DNA of 64,000 nucleotides from Streptomyces hundungensis (GTDB taxonomy: Bacteria; Actinomycetota; Actinomycetes; Streptomycetales; Streptomycetaceae). The notes below the pieces were generated by a model. The model did no database searches, was not told the origin of the DNA, and saw only the letters and a program-made list of their open reading frames with translations. The position numbers were made by a program, and so were the translations under genes. Shown piece by piece: positions 57,564 to 64,000 of this stretch. The stretch spans positions 8,184,001 through 8,248,000 of the forward strand of contig NZ_CP032698.1 of the NCBI RefSeq assembly GCF_003627815.1. Direction: 5' to 3'. Every line of letters begins with the position of its first letter. Position 1 is the first letter of the stretch.

Positions 57564-58685
57564 CTACCGGGCCTTGTTCTTGTCGAACCAGATGGTGGCC
57601 GCGATGGGCACGAGCCCCATCCAGAAAAGCAGGCGTGGCTCGCCCAGGTCGGCCCAGGCAGGTCCCGCGATCAGCAAGGCGCAGAGCATGGCCCAGCCCG
57701 ATTGCGCCAGGACCACGCGGGCCCAGCGGCCCCGGCGGATCAGGGACCGGACGTTGAGCTGCACCCCGGAGCGGAGCTTGCGGTAGCGGCGCCAAGCCCC
57801 GAAGCCCCAGATCGCGGCCATGATCACCATGGACCACAGGCGCTGGCCGATGGGCAGCGGCAGTGCGGGGGCCGGGTGGTCGTCGGACGGGAACAGGTTG
57901 ATCATGGCGGCCGGCGTGACCAGGCAGAGCAGCGCGAGCCATCTGGTGCCCCGCAGCAACCGGTAGGTGGCACGGTCGAGTTGTTGCTGCATCCAGGAGG
58001 AGTCGGGCTGGCCGGCCAGGGCACCCGCGTATAGGTCGGCGGCCTGTGCGGCGTTCACCCCCGGGGCCTCGGCGGCCCTTTTCGTCTGGCGGGCAACGGC
58101 TTCGCCGTGTTGGGGATCGATGCGGAGAATGGCCTCGTCGAGTTGATCGGAGACAGTGCGGTTGCCGGCCGCACTGGCGATGCGGTGCGCGACTTCGTGG
58201 GCGTAAAGGTCCTCGGGGCCCAGCCGCAATGCCTCCATGGCCAGGTCGGCCGCCTCGCCGGAAACGCGATCCATGTCGGCATGACTCATCGTCCCCGCTC
58301 CCGTGGCCCGGGCGTGTTCGACGATCGAGGCCCGCCACACGGCGTCCGCCAGCATGGCACGGGGATATGACTCCTCGGGAGCCACGCGGATCGCCTGGCG
58401 CAGTACGGGTTCGACCTTCAGCCAACCCCCGTCGTCCACCATGGCGCGAGCGCGCAACATCAGCGCGCCATAGTCCTCGGGGTCCAGCTTGAGAGCTTGG
58501 TCGGCCGCTTCACTCGCCAGCTGCGGCGCCTCGGTATTGAGATGGCAGTAGCCGATCTTGACCCAGGCGCGTATGTCGCCGGGATCCTCCGCGAGGTGGC
58601 GGCCCAGCAGTTCCAGAGCCTGGTCATAGCGTTCGAAGTCGATCAGGGCCTGGGCCTGTTCGACCATCGGGTGCAGGGTGGTCAC
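57564..58685 (-). CDS. TPR protein with C-terminal membrane segments
   Basis: 373 residues from GTG 58685, which overlaps the AAA ATPase stop (GTGA). The N-terminal two thirds are tetratricopeptide-like repeats: ALIDFERYDQALELLGRHLAE, WVKIGYCHLNTEAPQLASEA, ADQALKLDPEDYGALMLRARA, AMEALRLGPEDLYAHEVAH. After about 235 there are four hydrophobic segments, starting LLCLVTPAAMINLF and ending LLFWMGLVPIAATIWF. So a TPR scaffold anchored in the membrane. Coupled to an AAA ATPase that itself has an N-terminal TPR-like part, it probably acts with it as one complex. Confidence 0.85.
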   Translation of the reverse strand: MTTLHPMVEQAQALIDFERYDQALELLGRHLAEDPGDIRAWVKIGYCHLNTEAPQLASEAADQALKLDPEDYGALMLRARAMVDDGGWLKVEPVLRQAIRVAPEESYPRAMLADAVWRASIVEHARATGAGTMSHADMDRVSGEAADLAMEALRLGPEDLYAHEVAHRIASAAGNRTVSDQLDEAILRIDPQHGEAVARQTKRAAEAPGVNAAQAADLYAGALAGQPDSSWMQQQLDRATYRLLRGTRWLALLCLVTPAAMINLFPSDDHPAPALPLPIGQRLWSMVIMAAIWGFGAWRRYRKLRSGVQLNVRSLIRRGRWARVVLAQSGWAMLCALLIAGPAWADLGEPRLLFWMGLVPIAATIWFDKNKAR

Positions 58686-59956
58686 AGCTTCCGCCTCTTC
58701 TTGAGATAAGCGACCAGGTCGTCGTACATGCCGCCGTCGTTGGCGTACATCGCCACGTTGCGTGCCGCAGCGAACCACGGCTCCGTCGAGGGGACCGTCT
58801 GCTTCGCGGCGTCGAGCAGATCCTTCATGCCGATCATGCGGATGACACCGGTGCGCACGGAATCGAGGAGCGCCGTCTCCGCCGCGGACTCACACAGGTG
58901 GGCGAGGTCGGCTCCGGACAGGCCGTCGGTCAATTTGACGAGCTTGCCCAAGTCGACCTTTTCGATGGGGCGTTCACGCAGGTGGTAGCGGAGGATCGTC
59001 TCGCGTGCCGGCGCGTCGGGAGGCAGGACGAGGAGCGTGCGGTCGAAGCGGCCGGGGCGGCGCAGCGCGATGTCGACGTCCCACGGGACGTTCGTCGCGG
59101 CGAGTACGAAGACGCCTTCGTTGGCGGAGGCGTTGATGCCGTCGAGCTCGGTCAGGAGCTGGTTGACGGTGTTGCGCATGCCTGCGCTCTGCGTACGGCT
59201 GCGCTTGCCGCCGAGCGCGTCCAACTCGTCGAGGAACATGACGCAGGGGGCCTGGCGGCGGGCGGTCTCGAAGAGTTCGTGCATGTTGCGCTCGGAGTTG
59301 CCGACCCACTTGTCGAGCACGTCGTTGACGGATACGGACAGGAAGCTCGCACCGAGCTCTCCCGCTACGGCGCGTGCCACGAAGGTCTTGCCGCAGCCGG
59401 GAGGGCCGTAGAGGAGGAGGCCGCCGCGCAGGCTCTTGCCGTACAGCTTGCGCAACTCCGGGTTGCGCAGCGGCGCGAGGAACGCGGCCTCCAGGCGGTC
59501 CTTGACCTCCTGCATGCCGCCGACGTCGGCGAGGCGTACGGCGCCCGGAGCGTCGACTTCCCAAGCGGATGCGTCCTGGGGATCGCCGCTGCCGTCGGTG
59601 GCCAGGGGGTGTTCCACGAAGCGCGGCGGAAGGACGTCCTTGACCTGGTCGGCGGCGGCGCCCCAGTTGAAAGCGGGATCGGTTGCGGGCTCCGTGGGCG
59701 GAGGCGCCGGGACCGGGACAGGCTCAGAAGGCAGCGCGTGCGGGGGCAAGTGCGCACCCATCGCGCGTGTCATCAACGCTTTCGCCTGGCTGTCACCCGG
59801 CGCGTGCTGCAACGCGACGGCCACCTGCATGACCGCGTCGTCCTGCTGCCCGGCATCCAACAACAAACCCGCCAAGTGCAGTCGCAGAGGCACGTCACCC
59901 GGTGCCGCCTCGACGGCCGTGCGCAAACTCTGTATCAGGGGAGAGGCGTCAGACAT
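58682..59956 (-). CDS. AAA+ ATPase with N-terminal TPR-like region
   Basis: 424 residues. About 1-65: helical TPR-like (LRLHLAGLLLDAGQQDDAVM). Pro-rich linker about 68-95. AAA core about 140-400: VGGMQEVKDRLEAAFLAPLR, Walker A YGPPGCGKTFVAR, Walker B CVMFLDELDAL, sensor AATNVPWDVD, arginine finger region ALRRPGRFDR and GLSGADLAHLCESAAETAL. It is the FtsH/katanin/p97-like classic clade. No protease or substrate domain is attached, so it is probably an unfoldase or remodelling ATPase. The coupled TPR-membrane protein is the likely adaptor or anchor. Confidence 0.92.
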   Translation of the reverse strand: MSDASPLIQSLRTAVEAAPGDVPLRLHLAGLLLDAGQQDDAVMQVAVALQHAPGDSQAKALMTRAMGAHLPPHALPSEPVPVPAPPPTEPATDPAFNWGAAADQVKDVLPPRFVEHPLATDGSGDPQDASAWEVDAPGAVRLADVGGMQEVKDRLEAAFLAPLRNPELRKLYGKSLRGGLLLYGPPGCGKTFVARAVAGELGASFLSVSVNDVLDKWVGNSERNMHELFETARRQAPCVMFLDELDALGGKRSRTQSAGMRNTVNQLLTELDGINASANEGVFVLAATNVPWDVDIALRRPGRFDRTLLVLPPDAPARETILRYHLRERPIEKVDLGKLVKLTDGLSGADLAHLCESAAETALLDSVRTGVIRMIGMKDLLDAAKQTVPSTEPWFAAARNVAMYANDGGMYDDLVAYLKKRRKL

Positions 59957-60356
59957 GTGGCCACTTTACGGACTCACCGTCACGGCATTTCCGCTGGCCC
60001 CGCGCCCTGACGTGCCGCGGCCGTTCGGTCCGCGACAACCCCCGGGACCGTCCCTCGTGTTCAAGGCCACCGCCGTCCGAACGCGCCACACGACCTGGCC
60101 CCGCGTGACCCTGCTCGACGCCGGTAACCGTGAAGGGACATGCGACCGACTTAATCGCCTGATGGGCTTGGTCTGCTGTCGCTGTCCTCTCGGAGGCTGT
60201 CAGCCGGCGAGCAACTTCCGCGTCCCTTCTCGCGTGCACGCCCCGATGGTGGTCGAGGTTGATCCTGCGTGCTGCGTTGGCGTCCCGGTGGCCTGGGTGC
60301 GCGCAGCCTTCGCCTCTTTGCTTTGAGACCGGCGGCCTCTTCGTGACACACCCCAT
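59957..60356. other. Intergenic stretch upstream of AAA ATPase
   Basis: About 400 nt with no supported gene; contains the AAA promoter on the left side. Confidence 0.35.
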
Positions 60357-60466
60357 GTGGTGTCGATCGTCGTGGTGGACGACGAGCAGCCGGCGCCGGA
60401 ACCCGCGCCGGTGCGCGGCCCGGGCGGCGCCACGGCCGTCCATTCCGAGGCCGAGGCTCTGGAGGA

Positions 60467-60910
60467 GTGGCGGCGATGGGGCGGGCCCCTACCGCGCGCA
60501 CGGCGGAGGATCCGGCGGCCTTCGGTTCCTACGAGGTCTTGGAGCGCGTTGGCGTGGGCGAGTTCGGCCGGGTCTACCGCTGCCAGGATCCGGACGGCGT
60601 CATGGTGGCGGTGAAGACCCTGCACGCCGAGTACGCGGCCGACTCCTCGATCCGGGAAGGGTTCGCGCACGAGGTGCGGGCGGCCCGGCGGATCAGCTCT
60701 CGGTTCTCCGTGCCCGTGATCGCCGCCGACACGACCGGCGAGATCCTCTGGATGGCCGTGCCGTTCGTGGCCGCGCCCTCGCTCCAGGAGATGGCCGAGC
60801 GCTGCGGCACCCTGGATTACCGCCACCGTCCGCGGCATCGGTGCGGGCATCGCCTCCGCGCTCAGCGCCATCCACGCCGAGGGCATCGTGCACATCGAAG
60901 CCCAAGTCCT
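60467..60910 (+). pseudogene. Serine/threonine protein kinase N-lobe relic
   Basis: Reads YEVLERVGVGEFGRVYRCQD (glycine loop), VMVAVKTLHAEYAADSSI (ATP Lys), FAHEVRAARRISSRFSVPVIA (helix C Glu), LWMAVPFVAAPSLQEMAERC; after an extra C near 60820 the frame shifts and continues VRGIGAGIASALSAIHAEGIV. Where HRDLKPxN should follow, the sequence turns to unrelated residues. So the catalytic loop, DFG and C-lobe are absent. A piece ending TTYAERVVDEAAVRLGDG at 61080-61185 seems to belong to another broken gene. Confidence 0.75.
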
Positions 60911-61200
60911 CGCCTGGGAACGCGAAGGAGGCTCGAAACCGACCGAACCGGGGCGCCGGGAATGCGGCGCCGTCGCCGCGGAGGCACGCTCCCGGCTGGG
61001 CGAGGACCCCCCGCCCTGCGTCTCAAGGTCTCCGACGCCATGCTCGGCTACGCGACGGAGCGGCCGGGACGACATACGCCGAACGCGTAGTGGACGAGGC
61101 TGCCGTGCGGCTCGGCGACGGCCACCCCACGGTCCGGGACGCCCGCACGCTGCTCGCTGCGCTGAGGTCCGCCCGGGCGGGTTGAGGCTGCGTCACACTT

Positions 61201-61440
61201 TCCGCGCGAGACGGCGGTCGGATTGCCTGCGCCGTAGCCGGAGGAGGAGCGAGGGACCGAGGCGGCGACCTTCACCGGCTGCGAGGCGATCACGACCGCC
61301 ATGGGGTGCGGGGAGGTACCCATCGCCCGGCGGACCCGGCGGCGCAGCTGGTCACGGATGTGGTTGACGCCTCCGGCCGCCCGACCAGCGGGTGAAGAAT
61401 CCGGACACCGTCTTGAACGGCGATAAGTCCCTAGACGAGG
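61201..61440 (-). pseudogene. IS5-type transposase fragment
   Basis: Minus strand reads FKTVSGFFTRWSGG, then [17 protein letters not shown] and PMAVVIASQPVKVAASVPRSS, GYGAGNPTAVSRGK. This is the N-terminal part with a mutated first catalytic region (IAS where IDS is expected). The rest of the element is not found. Confidence 0.6.
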
Positions 61441-61505
61441 CTCTCCACTTGCAGCCCGAGAGCGCGCCGGTGCGCCGGCGCCTCACCGGTCCCTGCCCGC
61501 AGTGC

Positions 61506-61868
61506 TCAACGGGAGGCCAGTACCAGAGCCAGGCCGATCAGCGCCGGAACGGTCTGCACGAAGAGGATCTTCCTGCTGGCGGTGACGGCGCCGTACACAC
61601 CGGCCACGGCCACACACACCACGAAGAACACCTTGGCCTGGAAGCCCACGGGGTCGGATGCCACCACGCCCCACACCAGCCCGGCGGCGAGAAAGCCGTT
61701 GTACAGGCCTTGATTGGCCGCGAGCGCCTTCGTCTGGGAAGCGAAATCGGGGCTGGTCCCGAACGCCGCCCGGGCCCGCGGTCCCGTCCACAAGAACATC
61801 TCCAGGACCAGAATGTAGACGTGGAGCGCGGCGATGAGCAGGATCACGACGGTTGCGACGATCGACAT
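61506..61868 (-). CDS. DUF1304 family membrane protein
   Basis: 120 residues from ATG 61868. Four membrane segments: IVATVVILLIAALHVYILV, then a loop with EMFLWTGPRARAAFG typical of the family, ALAANQGLYNGFLAAGLVWG, QAKVFFVVCVAVAGVYGAV, and TVPALIGLALVLASR. Length and order match DUF1304 integral membrane proteins of unknown function. An in-frame extension to 61970 lacks hydrophobicity and is rejected. Confidence 0.88.
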   Translation of the reverse strand: MSIVATVVILLIAALHVYILVLEMFLWTGPRARAAFGTSPDFASQTKALAANQGLYNGFLAAGLVWGVVASDPVGFQAKVFFVVCVAVAGVYGAVTASRKILFVQTVPALIGLALVLASR

Positions 61869-62135
61869 GAGCCCTAAGCTCACACACCGCCCCCCGACCC
61901 GCTCGGCCACCCACGCCGACGCGCCGCGACGAGGCGAGGGGCAGGGGCGTTCCACGTTCGCCCTCGGCACTTGCCGGCGTGGTCATCGTCGCCGAACGCC
62001 TCGTTGAGCAGCGCGCCTCTCACCAGACCGGCCGCCCCGGGCCCCGATCAGCGCTCCGCTGCCGAAGCTGCGGGGGCGCGCTGAGGTTGGGACCGGGTGC
62101 TCGCGGCCAGCAAACGCGTCTTCCGAAGTCCGTTT
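61869..62135. other. Intergenic stretch between DUF1304 and the secreted protein gene
   Basis: No supported gene; holds the DUF1304 promoter. Confidence 0.35.
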
Positions 62136-62169
62136 CCCGTTTCCTGTTCGAGAGGAAACAGGAAACGGG
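62136..62169. promoter_or_regulatory. Strong hairpin upstream of the secreted crystallin-like gene
   Basis: CCCGTTTCCTGTT and AACAGGAAACGGG form a perfect 13-bp stem with an 8-nt loop (CGAGAGGA). It lies 105 nt upstream of the TTG start at 62275. Could be a terminator of upstream transcription or a leader structure; no U tract. Confidence 0.5.
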
Positions 62170-62274
62170 CTTGGTTCTGGATTGCCCAGGGGATGGCCTC
62201 CTCTGCCCGGCAACGGTCGCCGGCGGCGTCTGCCGCGCTGTGGACGCGCTCGTCAACTGATCTAAGGAGACGCC

Positions 62275-62658
62275 TTGTCCGTCCCACGCAAACTGCTGCT
62301 CACAGCTGTGGCCCTGGCCAGTACGGTTGTCCTTGCCCAGCCGTCATCCGCCCAATCGGCCCCGTCCTCGTCGCTCGGCCCGTCCAGTGGCTCCGCCCTT
62401 CCGGCGGCTGCCAGTTGGCATGCTTTCGCCTCAACGGGCTTTTCGGGTCCGGACACCTATTTCTCCGGCAACCCGGGGGAGTGCAAGTACGTCGGCGACA
62501 ACTGGAACGACAGGATCCGATCCGCCCGCACAGAAGTTGCCACCCGCAGGGTCGAGTTGTGGGACAACTACAACTGCACCGGTGGCGCGATCATCATTGA
62601 CGGCTCCGGCTACAACAGCATCGGAGCGTGGGTCAGCGCCTACCGCGTGGTCAACTAG
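62275..62658 (+). CDS. Secreted I36/beta-gamma-crystallin-like small protein
   Basis: 127 residues from TTG 62275 with AAGGAGA 7-8 nt upstream, which supports the rare start. The signal peptide ends near QPSSAQSAP (about 28). The mature C-terminal part has GDNWNDRIRSARTEVATRR and ELWDNYNCTGGAIIIDGSG, the Greek-key pattern of peptidase inhibitor family I36 and beta/gamma-crystallin proteins, with two Cys. Family members inhibit metallo- or serine proteases or bind Ca2+. Here one domain only. A strong hairpin lies upstream. Confidence 0.8.
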   Translation: MSVPRKLLLTAVALASTVVLAQPSSAQSAPSSSLGPSSGSALPAAASWHAFASTGFSGPDTYFSGNPGECKYVGDNWNDRIRSARTEVATRRVELWDNYNCTGGAIIIDGSGYNSIGAWVSAYRVVN

Positions 62659-63740
62659 AAGCGCGCTCTCTGCCACCCGCCCTCGGCCGAGGTCAGGGCA
62701 GGGCGCGAGATGAGTTTTCCCTTCGTCCGCAGGCGTAGGGCCACGGGCGGTCTCCGCAGGCGGGGCCGCCCTGTGGCGAGAGCCTTCAGGTTCCTCGAAG
62801 GCGTCTCCTGTATGGCGTTCCTGCGCGGCGACTAACGGTCTCCACCGTGCTCGGGCTCACCGTCGCGCGCATTCGTTGCTGCACCGACATAAACCGGGCC
62901 GCGCCCGAGGTGGTGCGACAGAGCGGCGGGTGAAGGCGTCGGGATCCCAAGAGCAGCCAGGACGTGGCGCGTTTGGACGACCCGGCGGTGTCTGACGGTG
63001 CAGTGGGTCGGCTTCCTCGACTGGGTGATCGACCCCGCACCTCCGCCATCCGGGCGGGCACCGCGCGGACAGTCGCCGCTGCGGCCAGGCAGGAGGATGA
63101 GCGCACCCCTGGTCGGGGATGGCTACGGGAGGCACCGACCCCCGCCCCGTCCGGGGCGCCGAGCGGCCGCCGGTCTCTCCTGGCACCGGGCAGCTCCATT
63201 CGGATACCGCTGGGACCGCGCCCGGCCGCGGCTGTTGCTCGGCCCGGCCGCCGTCGGCTGCCTGGCCTCCGGCCCTCATTACCGCGCGATGGAACCCTGC
63301 GAGCCGTCTGGTTCTTGCGAATGCCGGACCCAATCCGGCTGTCGACGGGTGCTGCGGTTTTCCCGTTTCCGATGCCAGGGTGCTCTGCACGGCTGAAAAT
63401 GAATGGTCGAGTACTCGCATCTGTACTGGATGAGGTGCGAGGCCGGTGTCCGACCAGGGTCGACACTCTTTTGCGCGCGAATAAGAATCGTGCCTTGAAT
63501 TAACCGGTAAGAAATGGCCATGTGTCCTCACTCTTCCACCACTGCGTACTCGCGAGCCCCATCCGTATCATGCGTTGCACTTGCCGTGCTCGACACCGTT
63601 CCGCGGGTATGCGATAGTCGTTTCGGATTCATCCAATCCGATTCTTGGGGAGAAGAATTCGTTCTTGTGTGGTTCGGATTTGATGAGTGTGCATGTCCGC
63701 GTAGTTGACCTGGCCAATCCCTGGCGGCAAGGAGCGCGAG
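62659..63740. other. Gap of about 1.1 kb with no supported gene
   Basis: Long frames on both strands (for example the minus frame ending near 62786) have unlikely composition and no motif. From about 63480 on, the DNA becomes clearly more AT-rich than the rest of the window and should be the promoter region of the AMP-binding gene; the change of composition starts near 63480. Confidence 0.4.
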
Positions 63741-64000
63741 TTGCTCATTTCCAGGCGCTTGATCTCGCCCGAGGGGCACATCTGGGAGACCGAGGAAATC
63801 GAGTCCCGCATAGCAGAGGTCGCCGAGGCTTTCCGGTATCGCGGCATCGTCCCCGGCTCGCGGGTGATGATGAGTGGCTCCAATTCTGTGGAATGGGTCA
63901 TAAATCTACTGTCGCTCATTCATCTCGACGCATCGGTTGTGTTGGCCGATCATCGAGCCGCCCCGGCGCAGCGCTCGCACATCCGCACTCAGGCACGCGT
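63741..64000 (+). CDS. AMP-binding (acyl-adenylate-forming) enzyme, N-terminal part, cut by window edge
   Basis: Open frame to the right edge, from TTG 63741 with AAGGAG at 63729-63734, 6 nt before the start. The 86 visible residues read LISRRLISPEGHIWETEEIE, RIAEVAEAFRYRGIVPGSRV, MMSGSNSVEWVINLLSLIHL and DASVVLADHRAAPAQR. The V-A-x-A-F-R-x-x-G-I-x-x-G-D/S-R-V pattern followed by SNSVEWV matches the N-terminus of class I adenylate-forming enzymes (acyl-CoA synthetase/ligase or NRPS-like loading enzyme). The P-loop and catalytic motifs lie outside. The AT-rich leader suggests transfer or a separately regulated cluster. Confidence 0.7.
   Translation, partial: MLISRRLISPEGHIWETEEIESRIAEVAEAFRYRGIVPGSRVMMSGSNSVEWVINLLSLIHLDASVVLADHRAAPAQRSHIRTQAR

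Noticed and set aside
62786..63531. Two long minus-strand ORFs
   Set aside because: Overlap each other and plus frames, low-complexity composition, no start signal, no motif.
1..64000. CRISPR array or rRNA operon
   Set aside because: No regular direct repeats with spacers and no rRNA sequence were seen; only one tRNA was found.

Overview
The window is high-GC actinobacterial DNA, almost certainly Streptomyces. Signs of this are the third-position G/C bias, frequent GTG and TTG starts with GGAGG-type ribosome sites, many ATGA/GTGA gene overlaps, families typical of the genus (GlxA regulators, large AAA-LuxR regulators, CbrC, secreted small proteins) and IS families common there (IS630, IS701, IS5, IS3). 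The mix of secondary metabolism, secreted proteins, insertion sequences and broken genes resembles an accessory region or chromosome arm. That placement is inference.

Layout. 1-6.7 kb: the 3' end of a non-ribosomal peptide synthetase (partial C, A-PCP-C-A-PCP, terminal reductase) that should release a peptide aldehyde or alcohol. 7-17 kb: single genes, including a small lipoprotein, a GlxA regulator divergent from an HD hydrolase/DUF1348 pair, a membrane-protein gene cut by an amber codon, a tRNA-Trp, a secreted ADP-ribosyltransferase of the ScARP/Scabin type, a lipoprotein, an epoxide-hydrolase-like enzyme divergent from a TetR regulator across a clear palindrome, and a PEP mutase/isocitrate lyase family enzyme. 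17.4-23.6 kb: six overlapping genes (flavoprotein, DUF1365, two cyclopropane-synthase-like methyltransferases, DUF1295 membrane protein, alpha/beta hydrolase) that look like one lipid-modification operon.

23.7-40 kb: an IS630-type element carrying an extra gene, a GNAT acetyltransferase, secreted proteins, an MBL hydrolase/MarR divergent pair with two overlapping palindromes, a murE-like ligase far from any cell-wall cluster, a very large LuxR regulator whose HTH is out of frame after a C8 run, and a sedolisin-type protease facing a truncated beta-helix protein across a deletion-like junction. 40.6-52.5 kb: a mobile-element zone. Two equal-length IS701-type copies in opposite orientation bracket 6.8 kb of small, broken or hypothetical genes, and the right copy abuts an IS5-type element that is itself split by an IS3-type element.

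52.7-64 kb: CbrC-like protein, truncated amino-acid permease, hypothetical protein, aldo/keto reductase, a coupled AAA ATPase/TPR-membrane pair, kinase and transposase relics, DUF1304 protein, a secreted I36/crystallin-like protein, and at the right edge the first codons of an AMP-binding (acyl-adenylate-forming) enzyme with a TTG start.

Caution: at least six broken frames can each be restored by adding one base to a short homopolymer. Some 'pseudogenes' may therefore be sequencing or assembly errors. No database search was possible; family names rest on motifs and my reading of the translations.
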